A stretch of DNA of 64,000 bases from Platerodrilus igneus (lineage: Eukaryota > Arthropoda > Insecta > Coleoptera > Lycidae): positions 62,001 to 126,000 of the forward strand of contig JARFIW010001320.1 of the NCBI GenBank assembly GCA_036346225.1, written 5' to 3'. The notes under the pieces are model-generated. The model was not told the DNA's origin. It ran no database searches and saw nothing but the letters and a program-made list of their open reading frames with translations. Of the stretch, positions 1 to 12,510 are shown piece after piece; position 1 is the first letter of the stretch, and each line of letters begins with the position of its first letter. The position numbers and the translations under genes were made by a program.

Positions 1-2
1 CA

Positions 3-446
3 GCGTGTTACGCTCAGGTGAATGGCGATAGGGAGTGTGAGCAGTTTTGGCAGGAGTTGGAAAATGTATTAGACAAACGCGAAAGGAATGATCGCTTGGT
101 TCTATTGGACGATATGAATAGTTGGGTAGGAGTACACAGCGAAAATACTAAGCATGTGTTAGGTATGTTTGGCGATCCATGAACGAATGAAAATGGAGAT
201 ATGTTAGTGAGCATATATATGGAAAAATAATTGTTTGTATCCAACACATGGTATAAACATAAGAACATACACAAGTACACATGGCAAAGGGGAAATACGA
301 GTAGTATATTTGATTTAGTTGTGTTTGATGAAAGTTTAAGAAAACTGTGGAGAAGAAAGCAAAATGTGAGACAATCAATAGTGAAAGTTGAACGCTTGTT
401 GGACTCAAAGAGAGTACGCTACTGTGTTAGGAAGAGAGTTGTATGA
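3..446 (+). pseudogene. LINE endonuclease remnant
   Basis: Frame 3 from the window edge reads into a typical APE-endonuclease stretch: a YAQVNGD start, then VLLDDMNSWVG, which corresponds to the usual GDFN-x-VG catalytic motif of LINE endonucleases. A stop at 180-182 and a frameshift near 230 break it. The continuation from 231 contains TWYKHKNIHKYTW, matching the late endonuclease segment that is normally TWxH..KYTW. The start of the domain is missing because the window begins inside it. The substitution of GDFN by DDMN suggests decay. Function in a live element would be nicking target DNA to prime reverse transcription. Confidence 0.75.
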
Positions 447-529
447 CTGCAAACAGAAATGGGGTAAATCTTTGAAGTTTGAAGATGTGGAGAAAGCATC
501 GGATTGTTTGTAGAACAGTGTAATGAAAT

Positions 530-742
530 GTGCTTTGGAAGTATGTGGAACGACAACGATTGGTTGAAAAAATGCATGGTGGAACGATCAGGTCAAAAAA
601 AGTTGTCGCGGAAAAGAAAGTGGCATATAAGAGAATGATTGCAAAAAAAGATGATGAGATAAGAAAACAATTCCAGGAAGTATATAAGAAGGAAAGGCGA
701 TATGCGAAAGAAGTAATGAAAGCAAGCAAAGAGCAACTGAGG

Positions 743-774
<32 letters not shown>

Positions 775-793
775 AAGAAAAAATGCAGAGTGA
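530..793 (+). pseudogene. LINE basic linker between endonuclease and RT
   Basis: An 87-codon open stretch, very rich in Lys, Arg and Glu, occupies the place where LINEs of this group carry a charged helical linker between endonuclease and RT. It has the usual pattern of KKKVA..KM followed by repeated K-E-A blocks. The end runs into a GA microsatellite that codes for an artificial RERERE run. It has no catalytic motif of its own. Its assignment depends on position within the element. Confidence 0.5.
741..777. repeat. GA microsatellite
   Basis: A run of mostly GA dinucleotides with one CA and one AA interruption, inside the LINE linker. It probably arose by slippage in the dead copy. Confidence 0.85.
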
Positions 794-1182
794 TTTTGAA
801 GGAAATAGAAACTAGTTTTGAAAATGGGTAAGGAGGACAAGAAAGGGTGGAAATAATAGTGTGAATGGCGTTGTTAACACTACAAATAAAATTTTGGAAG
901 TGTGAGAAACTGTTGGAAAGAGTATTTTAAGACGCTGTATGGTGGTAGCAAGAAAAATACAGATCACTGTATGGATGATGAAGAGATTAGTTATGTACTG
1001 GTCGAAAACGTAGATAATAGTACGAAGATAATAGCTTGAATGCAGTGTAGATGTGGTATGAAAGGCGGTGAGAATTCCGGAAAATGGTAAAGCGGCGGTT
1101 GTCTATGAAATAACAATTGAAATACTTAAGTATGGGCCTGGGGTGCTGATTGAATATTTGGTTGTGTATAGAACAAGCAAAA

Positions 1183-1842
1183 GTGCCTGAAGATTGGAAC
1201 AGTGCGATCATTATCCCTTTGCACAAAGCCAAAGCCAGCAAGCATGAATGCAAAAATTATCGAGGGATAAATGTGTTGAGTGTACCCAGTAAAGTGTATT
1301 GAAAAATTGTGATCAAGGGAGTTCGTAAGAGAATGCAGAGCAAGATATGGGACGTTCAATGTGGTTTTATGCCTGGAAAAGGATGTGTGGATCAGATGTT
1401 CTCAATGAAACAAATTGTTGAAAAGTGTATGCATGCCAGAAAGAAAATGTATGCAGCATTTGTAGATTTGGAAAAGGCGTACGACTCTGTAAACAGAAGT
1501 GAAATATGGAAGGCGCTGCGTGAATACGATGTAAAGTGTTTGATAAAATCTATCAGAGCGATGTACGGAAGCAGTAGAGCATATATCCGTGTGAATAGTG
1601 ACATGAGGCAATACTTTGACAGGACTGTTTGGTGTCTCCATGGCTGTTGAATGTATTTATGGATAAATGTATCAGGTAGGCTTGCGAAAGGGTGAAAGAA
1701 GTGAAAATTGGTGAAACAAATGTCAGCATACTGTTATATGCAGATGACCTAGTATTGTTGGCTGAATGGTTGCAAGATTTGCAACGAGTGTTTGACAGAT
1801 TATCAGAAGCGTGCGAAAATATGCAATTGAAAGTGAATTAAT
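1183..1842 (+). pseudogene. LINE reverse transcriptase remnant
   Basis: Reverse transcriptase of the same LINE. It opens with VPEDWNSAIIIPLHK, the N-terminal RT block, followed by NYRGINVLSVPSK. The frame has an in-frame stop near 1302, then reads on through GFMPGKGCVDQ and FVDLEKAYDSVNR (motif A with its catalytic Asp). A frameshift follows near 1620-1650 where the RQGC block should be. The catalytic YADD box is at 1737-1748, followed by LVLLAEW. Both aspartate motifs are visible but never in one frame, so the enzyme is dead. The wording is very like LINEs common in crustaceans and insects. Confidence 0.85.
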
Positions 1843-1940
1843 GACTTTGTATTTGGAATGGACAAAATCACAATAGAGAAAGTGAATGACTTCGCGTACC
1901 TTGGTAGGAAGTTTTTCAGTAATCGAAAGCTGCTAGAAAA

Positions 1941-2333
1941 GTGTCTGGAAGTGTGTGGGCAGCGTACAGGAATGAAGGATTGAGTAGAAATACAAAGCTG
2001 GGCATTTACAACAGTGTGTTTGTGCCAACTGTTCTGTATGGAAGCGAAACGTGGGTATGGCAGAAGAAGCATGTTAGTCGCATAAATGCTGCAGGAATGA
2101 GATTCCTAATAAGTGTGTGCGGAAAAACATTGATAAACAAAGTGCCAAACGAAGGGGTCAAAGCAGACTGTGGGGTGCAAGTGACCCTTAAGGAGTTGAG
2201 CGAGCGAAGCACGCTTAGACGGTTTGGACATTTGGAAAGAATGAATGAGGATAGATGTACCAAGGGTATACATGCAAGTAAGATAACTGGTAGAGTTGCA
2301 AGGACAGACCGCGTAAAAGATGGTTGGATGTAG
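1941..2333 (+). pseudogene. LINE C-terminal region remnant
   Basis: A 130-codon open stretch contains LYGSETW, the conserved block after the RT palm, and then RRFGHLERM, which is typical for the C-terminal part of RTE-like and related ORF2 proteins. It lies about 100 bp after the YADD region, in another frame, so at least one frameshift separates them. The ATG at its start is internal and is not a real start codon. Confidence 0.75.
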
Positions 2334-2561
2334 TGGAGGAGGTTCTGAAAAAACGAAGAATGAGTAGTATGAGAATAAAAGAGCATGCCAAAAACAATGT
2401 ATGATTGTTGTAAAGACAAAGGAAATGTGTAGGGATTGAGGGACGTGGAGAAAAATAGTGAATGGTGCTGGGAGTAAAAGTAGTGTAGTAGTCTAGAGCT
2501 ATGCCCTGCATATCCCCCAGAAAGAGGTGCTAGGTTTGGTTACACTGAAAGGGAATACCAT

Positions 2562-2588
2562 GATTGGTGATTGATTGATTGATTGATT
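2562..2588 (+). repeat. GATT tandem tail of the LINE
   Basis: About six GATT units directly after the last LINE-like sequence. It marks the 3' end of the element, as short tandem tails do in RTE-type LINEs. Confidence 0.8.
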
Positions 2589-2591
2589 TAA

Positions 2592-5456
2592 AAGCAACAA
2601 TGGCAAAGTATGGTTTGGAGAATCATGGCTCGATAACTTGTAACAAGTTTATTTTCCAGCAATATCTTGACAAATATTTAAGTTAATATTTTTATAAAAA
2701 GTCAATTCAGGTATATTATCTCTACACAGTCTACGTAATAATTATTACAGGTTGTTGAATCCGACAAGCTTTAGAACTGCGAGCATAAATTATAAGTTAA
2801 GCGGTGACAGAAAACACCATTTACGAGCGTCATTATAAGAGCTCCCTCCTTCGTTAATTATAAAAATCGTTGTAAGAATTGTCAGGCGATAGTATACGTC
2901 GTAATAGAACACTTTCACCTGAGCTGCTCCTTGAGAAGGTCATTCGATCTTTGTAGAGGAACATGGCATCGGGTTATTACACCTGCTGTTAGAAACACAG
3001 GAAGAAAAAAGTTGATTTCGATATTAAATCGTCTTTGTTAAAGGCACTATATGTCGACGCTTGACAGAATATAGTTTGCAAAAAACGAGGCGTAATTTAA
3101 AATGGTTGACTTTAGAATAGCAGTAAGTACTACCGAGCTTTAGGGCCTTTGTTAATTTAAAATTTGCAGTGCAACTTATATGAAATGCAATTATTGGAAA
3201 TGTAAATTTTATTTGAAATGCAACTTGTTTGAAATGTAAATTGATTGGTATGCAACTTATTTAATATGCAGTTTATTTGATGTGGCACTTAATTCAACGT
3301 GAATAATTTATTTGATGTGGATGCACGTGATGTTCGTTTGGTATTCTGTATCAAGGTTAATTAGATTATGTGGGTTTGGAGAATTCTAACCTGATTAGTG
3401 TTGAAATAAGAAGATTCCAAATTACCATTTAATATTCCGGAGATGGTTCAAATACATTGCAAGTATTCTTCTGATGGATAAACATCTGGTATGTAATTAG
3501 AGTTTTAAGTACGTCAAGCTGTAAGTTTGAAATGACAAACAAGTAAGTTTTTGTTCGCTCACGTGAAAATTTCCTAGTTCATTATGTGATTGACCTCAGG
3601 TTATTTTTATCATTAGTGAAAGGAATCTATGAAACTTCACTTTTACCTTTTTATTAGTACAAACAAAAAATGGTAGAGGGTGGTATATAGGTAGAATAAG
3701 GGTTAACTTTCAAGATTAACAAAAATTAAAGCTATTATTTGAATACCAAACTATCTAAGTTTAGATAACTAAATTGTTTCATTTTGCTCTTTAATAGTTA
3801 TTAATTGGAATATTTTATCATACAATTTAATGTGAAGTCTAAGTAGTACTACCGAAGGCCAAATAAAAATCTGTAGTAAAAATTTAATCATTCATAATGC
3901 TCAAGTTTAAACAATTACAAGAATAAAATCTTGCTAGATTTTTATAATGTAAAAACTACAACACTCTAATTTTTGTGAGATACAGATGTTGAGATCATTA
4001 TCGAGTATATAAGTACATATTTTTCCTAATCATAATGTAGTCAATTTTTGAAATAAATTTGTAAGATAAAGCTTTGTAAATAATTTTCAACTGAAACTTA
4101 ACAGAATAGAAATTCATTTTGGTCAAGTCTATGATTATTAGTTGGAATGAATGAGGTTTGATTCCTATTAATTATAATTTTTTTTAAGTAAATGCACAAA
4201 CTGTGCTAGTTTTGGTTTAATCTGATTACAGGTGTAGCAATGCATCTTTAAGCATCAATATCGAGCCATGAGGTAAGCATCTATAAGAATTGTTCTCGTA
4301 ATATTTTTTGTATAGCGGTATTTGAGTATAGGTTTCCGCATTCCCCTTATACAAACAGACTCAAATAAGGTCTTCATTGTATACAAAAATTCGGTGGCGC
4401 CATATTCACTATATTTTTGGTCGTAATTCAACCCCGACCCCAACTCATGTTCTACCCAGAGCAAATCGCTCGACTAGCCGATTAGCCTTTGGAGGTTTCC
4501 TTATCTACGCGCCATTTTCCATCTAAACTAACCTTGGGCTCTTTGCATCATCAGGAAATCCTCGTTATCTATCCTTGTGCCTTTCAGCTGGCAATATAGA
4601 AGTAAAGAAAAATAACCATTAGTAGGCAAAACGTTATAAACTACCCTGCTTCAAATGCTCAACAACTACAGTACTAAGTACTTGCGTTAAATAGTGGAAT
4701 ATCCTAAGGAGTTACACTGTATGAAAAATTATGGAAAAAAGATAGTGCAAACCATTATTGTTTGGCAAAAAGTAGAACAGTACAGAAACTGATCATACAA
4801 TCAATGTATATAAATAATAAAAAAAATCTTAATATTTAATAACGCTGTCTGTTTTTTATGCATGTAGTCTAGTAGGAATATTAACAAATTTACAACAACG
4901 GAAAAAATGTTTATTAACACTTGCCAAATTTACTTTAGCATTTAGAATAATTTATAAGTGAGAAGAACAAACAAACAAGTGTACAGTGGCATTGATCATT
5001 AATACAAGTTTTAAATAATGTTTATTATTACACGAATTATTTTTAGTCGTAAATTGATCCATAATTAACCACCTCAAACAAGGAAAATAGTGTTTAAACG
5101 ACCGCTAAATTATTCCGTTCATAAATTTCTAATAAGATTTAAGCTATACAGTCTATTAAAGCACACCTACACATCGACGGAACATAAAACCCACACGGTG
5201 CCCTAATTCAAAGTTTTTGAAAACTTTTAGAAACAAATTCAAACAGAAATATAGGGTAATAGTTGTAGCTATCCTGATTCGGTTATAGGTTTTAATGAAA
5301 ATGATGCTAAATTAGATTTCGGCCAATTGTTACTGATTTGGAGCATTTTTGAATGGGGAATAAATGAAGGGCGCTCGCTCCTTTACGACCTACTTATAAT
5401 GAACAAGGCTATGTAAATTTCCTTCCCATACAGATAAATATTTTGGCCCAGCAATA
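2592..5456. other. AT-rich non-coding stretch
   Basis: No convincing gene or element in this 2.9-kb stretch. A minus-strand open frame of 69 codons at 4255-4464 lies in a slightly GC-richer patch (about 4250-4600), but I recognise nothing in it. Apart from the degenerate short repeats at 3163-3325, I see no clear structure. Confidence 0.6.
3163..3325 (+). repeat. Degenerate short tandem repeat
   Basis: Seven or so imperfect copies of a roughly 20-bp unit close to TTTGAAATGCAACTTA. Spacing and sequence vary, which suggests an old minisatellite. Confidence 0.55.
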
Positions 5457-5756
5457 AAATACATCCATGAAAACTAAAATGGAAAATTTCCAAAATGTCA
5501 TCACCGGTGTGAAGGTATCAGTAGAATTCTAGCAATAATTTTTCCGAGGAAGAAGATGTACAACTGGCAGTAAATTCCCAGCAGTAAATTTTTCATGCAA
5601 ATCTTATTGAATAGACAAAATGCGATTTCAGAAATGGAGTTACACTTACACCTTCCGCCTTGGCGCAACTATTAAAATGACCACCCTTAAAGCCCGAGTA
5701 GAACCAAATTACCTTTCGACCCGTATGGGTTTCAAAAACCCTCCTTAAATAATAAA
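5457..5756 (+). repeat. Outer part of FB1 left inverted arm
   Basis: Unique-sequence outer segment of the left arm, ending where the first 172-bp unit begins. It aligns base by base, apart from small indels, with the reverse complement of 12236-12510. Its innermost part already shows the repeat's ACCTTCCGCCTTGGC and CCCGTATGGGT blocks, so the unit grades into the array. Confidence 0.8.
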
Positions 5757-8700
5757 GTGAAACAAATCAAATGGCAGAAAGCCGTCGAGTTACACCTTCC
5801 GCTTAGGCGCATATATTGTTAAAACCTTCCTTAATGCACATGCAAAAACCAAATTTACTTGCGACCCGTGTAAGCATCAAAATCTATGTTTTAATGATAT
5901 AAATAGGAAAAAAAACAAAAGTGGCAGAAGGCCATAGAGTTACACCTTCCGTTTTGGCAAATATATTGCTAAAACCTTTCTTACTGCATCTGCAAAACCC
6001 AAATGTAGTTGCGACCATCTTTTAATGATATAAATAGGAAAAAAAACAGAAGTGGCAGAAGGCCATCGAGTGACACCTTCCGCTTTGGCACATATACTGC
6101 TAAGTCCTTCCTTAATGCACCTGCAAAAACCAAATTTACTTGCGACCGGTATGAGTATCAAAATCGACCCCTGTAAGCTTTCTAAAAGCATCTTTTAATG
6201 ATATAAATAGGAAAAAAACAAAAGTGGCAGAAGGCCATAGAGTTACACCTTCCACTTTTACAAATATAGCGCTAAAACCTTCTCTACTGCATCTGCAGAA
6301 ACCAAATGTGGTTGCGACCCGTAAGGGTATCGAACTCGACCTTTGTAAGCTTCAAAAACCGTCTTTTAATGATACAAATAGAAAAAAAATTAAAAGTGGT
6401 AGAAGGCCATCGAATTACACCTTCCGCTTTAGCACATATATGGCCAAGACGTTCCTTAATGTACCTTCAGAAACCAAGTTTACTTGCGACGCGTATGGGT
6501 ATCAAAATCGACCCGTGTAATCTTTAAAAATCATCTTTTAATGATATAAATAGGAAAAAAAATATCAGAAGTGGCAGAAGGCCATCGAATTACACCTTCC
6601 GCTTTAACATATATATATATTATAAAAACCAAATTAACTTGCGACCCGTATGGGAATCAAAATCGACCCGTGTAATCTTCAAAAATCATCTTTTAATGAT
6701 ATTAATAGGAAAAAAAATATTAGAAGTGGCAGAAGGCCATCGAATTACACCTTCCGCTTTAACATATATATATATTATAAAAACCAATATAACTTGCGAC
6801 CCGTATGGGTATCAAAATCTACCCGTGTAACCTTCAAAAATCATCTTTTAATGATATAAATAGGAAACAAATCAGAAGTGGCAGAAGGCCATCGAGTTAC
6901 ACCTTCCACTTTGGCATATTTATTGCTAAGACCTTCCTTAATGTACCTTCAGAAACCAAATTTACTTGCGATCCGTATGGGTATCAAAATCGACCCGTGT
7001 AATCTTCAAAAATCATCTTTTAATGATATTAATAAAAAAAAAATCAGAAGTGGCAGAAGGCCATCGAGTTACACCTTCCGCTTTGGCATATATTATGCTA
7101 AGACCTTCCTTAATATACCTGGAAAAACCAAATTTACTTGTGACCCGTATGGGTATCAAAATCGACCCCTGTAAGCTTCAAAAACCATCTTTTAATGATA
7201 TAAATAGGAAAAACAATCAAAAGTGGCGGAAGACCATCGAGTTACACCTTCCGCTTTGGCATATATATTACTAAGACCTTTCTTAATGTACCCGTAAAAA
7301 CCAAATTTACTTGCGACCCGTATGGGTATCAAAATCGAACCCTGTAAGCTTTAAAAATCATCTTTTAATGATATAAATAGGAAAAACAATCAGAAGAGGC
7401 AGATAGTGATCGGGTTACACCTTCCGCTTTGGCATATATCTAGCTAAGACCTTCCTTAATATAGCTGTAAAAACCAAATTTACTTGCGACCCGTATGGGT
7501 ATCACAATCGACCCGTGTAATCTGCAAAAATCATCTTTTAATTATATAAATAGGAACAAAATTCAGAAGTGGCAGAAGGCCATCGAGTTACACCTTCCGC
7601 TTTGGCATATATCTAGCTAAGACCATCCTTAATATACCTGTAAAAACCAAATTTACTTGCGACACGTATGGGTATCAAAATCGACCCGTGTAAGCTTTAA
7701 AAATCATCTTTTAATTATATAAATAGGAAAAAAATTCAGAAGTGGCAGAAGGCCATCGAATTACACCTTCCGCTTTGGTATATATATTGCTAAGACCTTC
7801 CTTAATGTACCTGTAAAAACCAAATTTACTTGCGACCCGTATGGGTATCAAAATCGTCCCGTGTAAGCTTTAAAAATCATCTTTTAATTATATAAATAGG
7901 AAAAAAATTCAGAAGTGGCAGAAGGCCATCGAATTACACCTTCCGCTTTGGCATATATATTGTTAAAACCTTCCTTAATATACCTGTAAAAACCAAATTT
8001 ACTTGTGACCCGTATCGGTATCAAAATCGACCCGTGTAAATTTAAAAATCATCTTTCAATGTTATAAATAGGAAAAAAATCAGAAGTGGCAGAAGGCCAT
8101 CGGGTTACAACTTCCGCTTTGGCATATATATTGTTAAAACCTTCCTTAATATACCTGTAAAAACCAAATTTACTTGCGACCCGTATGGGTATCAAAATCG
8201 ACCCGTGTAAATTTAAAAATCATCTTTCAATGTTATAAATAGGAAAAAAATTAGAAGTGGCAGAAGGCCATCGAGTTACACCTTCCGCTTTGGCATATAT
8301 ATTGTTAAAACCTTCCTTAATATACCTGTAAAAACCAAATTTACTTGCGACCCGTATGGGTATCAAAATCAACCCGTGTAAATTTAAAAATCATCTTTCA
8401 ATGTTATAAATAGGAAAAAAATTAGAAGTGGCAGAAGGCCATCGAGTTACACCTTCCGCTTTGGCATATATATTGTTAAAACCTTCCTTAATATACCTGT
8501 AAAAACCAAATTTACTTGTGACCCGTATCGGTATCAAAATCGACCCGTGTAAATTTAAAAATCATCTTTCAATGTTATAAATAGGAAAAAAATTCAGAAG
8601 TGGCAGAAGGCCATCGAATTACACCTTCCGCTTTGGTATATATATATATTGCTAAGACCTTCCTTAATATACCTGTAAAAACCAAATTTACTTGCTACCC

Positions 8701-11320
8701 GTATGGGTATCAAAATCGACCCGTGTAAGCTTTAAAAATCATCTTTTAATGTTATAAATAAGAAAAAAATCAGAAGTGGCAGAAGGCCATCGAGTTACAC
8801 CTTCCGCTTTGGCATATATCTAGCTAAGACCTTCCTTAATATACCTGTAAAACCAAATTTACTTGCGACCCGTATGGTATCAAAATCGACCCGTGTAAGA
8901 CTTTAAAATCATCTTTTAATGTTATAAATAGGAAAAAATTCAGAAGTGGCAGAAGGCCATCGAATTACACCTTCCGCTTTGGTATATATATATATTGCTA
9001 AGACCTTCCTTAATATACCTGTAAAAACCAAATTTACTTGCTACCCGTATGGGTATCAAAATCGACCCGTGTAAGCTTTAAAAATCATCTTTTAATGTTA
9101 TAAATAAGAAAAAAATCAGAAGTGGCAGAAGGCCATCGAGTTACACCTTCCGCTTTGGCACATATCTAGCTAAGACCTTCCTTAATATACCTGTAAAAAC
9201 CAAATTTACTTGCGACCCGTATGGGTATCAAAATCGACCCGTGTAAGTCTTTCAAAATCATCTTTTAATGTATATAAATAGGAAAAACAATCAGAAGAGG
9301 CAGAAGGCCATCGAGGTTACACCTTCCGCTTTGGTATATATATTGCTAAGACCTTCCTTAATGTACCTGTAAAAACCAAATTTACTTGCGACCCGTATAG
9401 GTATCAAAATCGACCCGTGTAAGCTTTAAAAATCATCTTTTAATGTTATAAATAGGAAAAAAATCAGAAGTGGCAGAATGCCATCGAGTTACACCTTCCG
9501 CTTTGGCATATATCTAGCTAAGACCTTCCTTAATATACCTGTAAAAACGATATTTACTTGCTAGCCGTATGGGTATCAAAATCGACCCGTGTAAGCTTTA
9601 AAAATCATCTTTTAATGATATAAATAGGAAAAACAATCAAAAGAGGCAGATGGCCATCGGGTTACACCTTCCGCTTTGGCATATATATTGCTAAGACCTT
9701 CCTTAATGAACCTGTAAAAACCAAATTTACTTACGACCCGTATGGGTATCTAAATCGACCCGTGTAATCTTCAAAAATCATCTTTTAATGATATAAATAG
9801 GAAAAACAATCAGAAGAGGCAGCTGGCCATCGGGTTGCACCTTCCGCTTTGGCATATATGTTGCTAAGACCTTCCTTAATGTAGCTGTAAAAACCAAATT
9901 TACTTGCGACCCATATGGGTATCAAAATCGATCCGTGTAAGCTTTAAAAATCATCTTTTAATGTTATAAATAGGAAAAAAATCAGAAGTGGCAGAAGGCC
10001 ATTGAGTTACACCTTCCGCTTTGGCATATATCTAGCTAAGACCTTGCTTAAGATACCAGCAAAAACCAAACCTACTTGAGATCCGTATGGCTATCAAAAT
10101 CGTCCACTATAAGCTTTCTAAAATCATCTTTTAATGATATAAATAGGAAAAAAATCAGAAGTGACAGAAGGCCATCGAGTTATACCTTCCACTTTGGCGC
10201 ATATATTAAGACCTTCTTTAATGCACCAGATAAAACCAAATTTACTTGCAACGCGTATGGGTATCAAAAACGTCCCGTGTAAGCTTCAAAAATTCTTTTT
10301 TGATGATATAAATAGGAAAACTATCAGAAGTCCATCGAGTGGCAGCTTCCGCTTTGGTACATATACTGCTAAGACCTTCCTTAATGCACCTGCAAAAATC
10401 AAATTTACTTGCGACCCGTATGGGTATCAAAATCGACCCGTGTAAGCTTAAAAATCATCTTTTAATGTTATAAATAGAAAAAAAAATCAGAAGTGGCAGA
10501 ACGCCATCGAGTTACACCTTCCGCTTTGGCACAGATATTGCTAAGACGTTCCTTAATGTACCTTTAAAAACCAAATTTACTTGCTACCCGTATGGGTATT
10601 AAAATCGACCCGTGTAATCTTCAAAAATCATCTTTTAATGATATAAATAGGAAAAAGAAATCAGAAGTGGCAGAAGGCCATCGAGTTACACCTTCCGCTT
10701 TGGCATATATATTGCTAAGACCTTCCTTAATATACCTGTAAAAACCAAATTTACTTGTGACCCGTATGGGTATCAAAATCGACCCCTGTAAGCTTCAAAA
10801 ACCATCTTTTAATGATATAATCAGGAAAAACAATCAGAAGTAGCGGAAGGCCATCGAGTTACACCTTCCGCTTTGGCATATATCTAGCTAAGACCTTCCT
10901 TAAGGTACCAGCAAAAACCAAACCTACTTGTGATCCGTATGGGTATCATAATCGACCCGTGTAAGCATCAAAAATCATCTTTTAATGTTATAAATAGGAA
11001 AAAAATCAGAAGTGGCAGAAGGCCATCGAGTTATACCTTCCACTTTGGCGCATATATTGTTAAGACCTTCTTTAATGCACCACATAAAACCAAATTTACT
11101 TGCAACCCGTATGGGTATCAAAAACGTCCCGAGTAAGCTTCAAAAATTATTTTTTGATGATATAAATAGGAAAACAATCAGAAGTGGCAGAAAGCCATCG
11201 AGTTACACCTTCGGTTTTGGCACATATATTGCTAAGACGTTCCTTAATGTACCTGCAAAAACGAAATTTACTTGCAACCCATATTGGTATCAAAATCGAC
11301 CCGTTCAAAAATCATCTTTT
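5757..11320 (+). repeat. 172-bp tandem repeat array, plus orientation
   Basis: About 33 head-to-tail units. Landmarks in each unit are CTTTTAATGATATAAATAGG, GTGGCAGAAGGCCATCGAG, TTACACCTTCCGCTTTGGC and CTTGCGACCCGTATGGGTAT. Landmark spacing is 172-173 bp through most of the array. Units near the left edge are more divergent and some are shorter. Units at 7900-8600 are nearly identical, which points to recent local homogenisation. Short open frames that run through the array are by-products: 172 is not a multiple of three, so no frame can persist. Confidence 0.95.
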
Positions 11321-12235
11321 AAAGATGTCACTCGATGGCCTTCTGCCACTTCTGATTTCTTTCCTATTTATATCATTAAAAGATGCTTTTAGAAAGCTTA
11401 CAGTGGACTATTTTGATACCCATACGGGTCGCAAGTAAATTTCGTTTCTGCAGGTACATTAAGAAACGTCTTAGCAATATATGTGGCAAAACGGAAGGTG
11501 TAGCTCGATAGCCTTCTGCCACTTATGATTTTTTTCTTATTTATAACATTAAAAGATGATTTTTGAAGCTTACACGGGTCGATTGTGATACCCTTACTGG
11601 CCACAAGTAAATTTGGTTTTTGCAGGTATATTAAGGAAGATCCTAGCAATATATATGCCAAAGCGGAAGGTGTAACTCGATGGCCTTCTGCTACTTCTGA
11701 TTTTTTTCTATTTATATCATTAAAGCTCGGTTTTTGAAGTGTACAGAGGTCGAGTTTGATACCCATACGGGTCGCAACTACATTTGGTTTCTGCAGATGC
11801 AGTAAGGAAGGTTTTAGCAATATATTTGCCAAAGCGGAAGATGTAACTCGATGGCCTTCTGCCACTTCTGATTTTTTTCCTATTTATATCATTAAAAGAT
11901 GATTTTAGAAAGCTTACAGGGGACGATTTTGATACCCATACGGGTCGCAAGTAAATTTGGTTTTTGCAGGTATATTAAGAAATGTCTTAGCAATATTTAT
12001 GCCAAAGCGCAAGGTGTAACTCGATAGGCTTCTGCCACTTCTAATTTTTTTTTCGTATTTATATCATTAAAAGATGGTTTTAAAAGCTTACACAGGTCGA
12101 TTTTGACACCCATACGGGTCGCAAATAAATTTGGTTTTTGCATGTGCATTAAGGAAGGTTATAACAATATATGTGGTATAACTCGACGGCTTTCTGCCAT
12201 TTGATTAATTTTACCTTATTGTTTAAGGAGAGTTT
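11321..12235 (-). repeat. 172-bp repeat array, inverted orientation
   Basis: About five units of the same 172-bp repeat on the opposite strand. The switch occurs at the near-perfect palindrome CATCTTTTAAAGATG at 11313-11327. The arm is about six times shorter than the left arm. Confidence 0.93.
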
Positions 12236-12510
12236 TTGAAACCCATGCGGGTGGAAAGGTAATTTGGTTCTACTGGGGCTTTAAAGGTGGTCATTTTAAT
12301 AGTTGTGCCAAGGCGGAAGGTGTAAGTGTAACTCCATTTCTGAAATCGCATTTTGTCTATTCAATAAGGTTTGCACGAAAAATTTACTGCTGGAAATTAA
12401 CTGCCAGTTGTACATCTTCTTCCTCATAAAAATTACTGCTAGAATTTTACTGCTAACTTTACACCGGTATGTCATCTAGGAATTTTCTACATTTTTCTGT
12501 GCATGTACAC
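12236..12510 (-). repeat. Outer part of FB1 right inverted arm
   Basis: Reverse complement of the left outer arm, with roughly one difference per 8-12 bases and a few indels. Homology fades at about 12505-12510, next to the 3' end of SINE A. Confidence 0.8.

Larger units (their letters stand above)
1..2588 (+). mobile_element. Non-LTR retrotransposon, RTE-like, 5' cut by window edge
   Basis: A degenerate LINE on the plus strand. In order it shows the end of an APE-type endonuclease, a basic linker, reverse transcriptase with a YADD box, and the conserved C-terminal region. It ends in a short GATT tandem repeat. Simple-repeat tails instead of poly(A) are usual for RTE-type and related elements. 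The coding frame is broken by stops and frameshifts, so this is a dead copy. The true 5' end lies outside the window. The clade is inferred from motif wording; a tree of the RT domain would be needed to place it. Confidence 0.85.
5457..12510. mobile_element. Foldback-type element with satellite arms (FB1)
   Basis: The two ends of this 7.05-kb region are inverted copies of each other. The outer 250-300 bp at 5457-5756 pair with 12236-12510: both carry the same run around AAGAAGATGTACAACTGGCA and the same GACAAAATGCGATTTCAG. Inside, each arm becomes an array of a 172-bp repeat: about 33 units in plus orientation, then about 5 inverted, meeting at 11320. Long terminal inverted repeats made of internal tandem repeats are the defining trait of Drosophila foldback (FB) elements and of Galileo. 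No transposase is present, so this would be non-autonomous. I could not fix a target-site duplication; SINE A sits directly at the right end. Confidence 0.7.

Noticed and set aside
6224..7274. Several overlapping plus-strand ORFs of 60-100 codons with similar proteins
   Set aside because: They are translations of the 172-bp repeat. The unit length is not a multiple of three, so frames shift in each unit, and the same sequence is open on both strands. No gene.
11398..11950. A 155-codon minus-strand ORF
   Set aside because: It is the same 172-bp repeat in the inverted arm, read through three units by chance indels.
5640..12360. Alpha-satellite identity suggested by the near-171-bp period
   Set aside because: The sequence has none of the known alpha-satellite features and is bounded by inverted ends; the similar length is coincidence.
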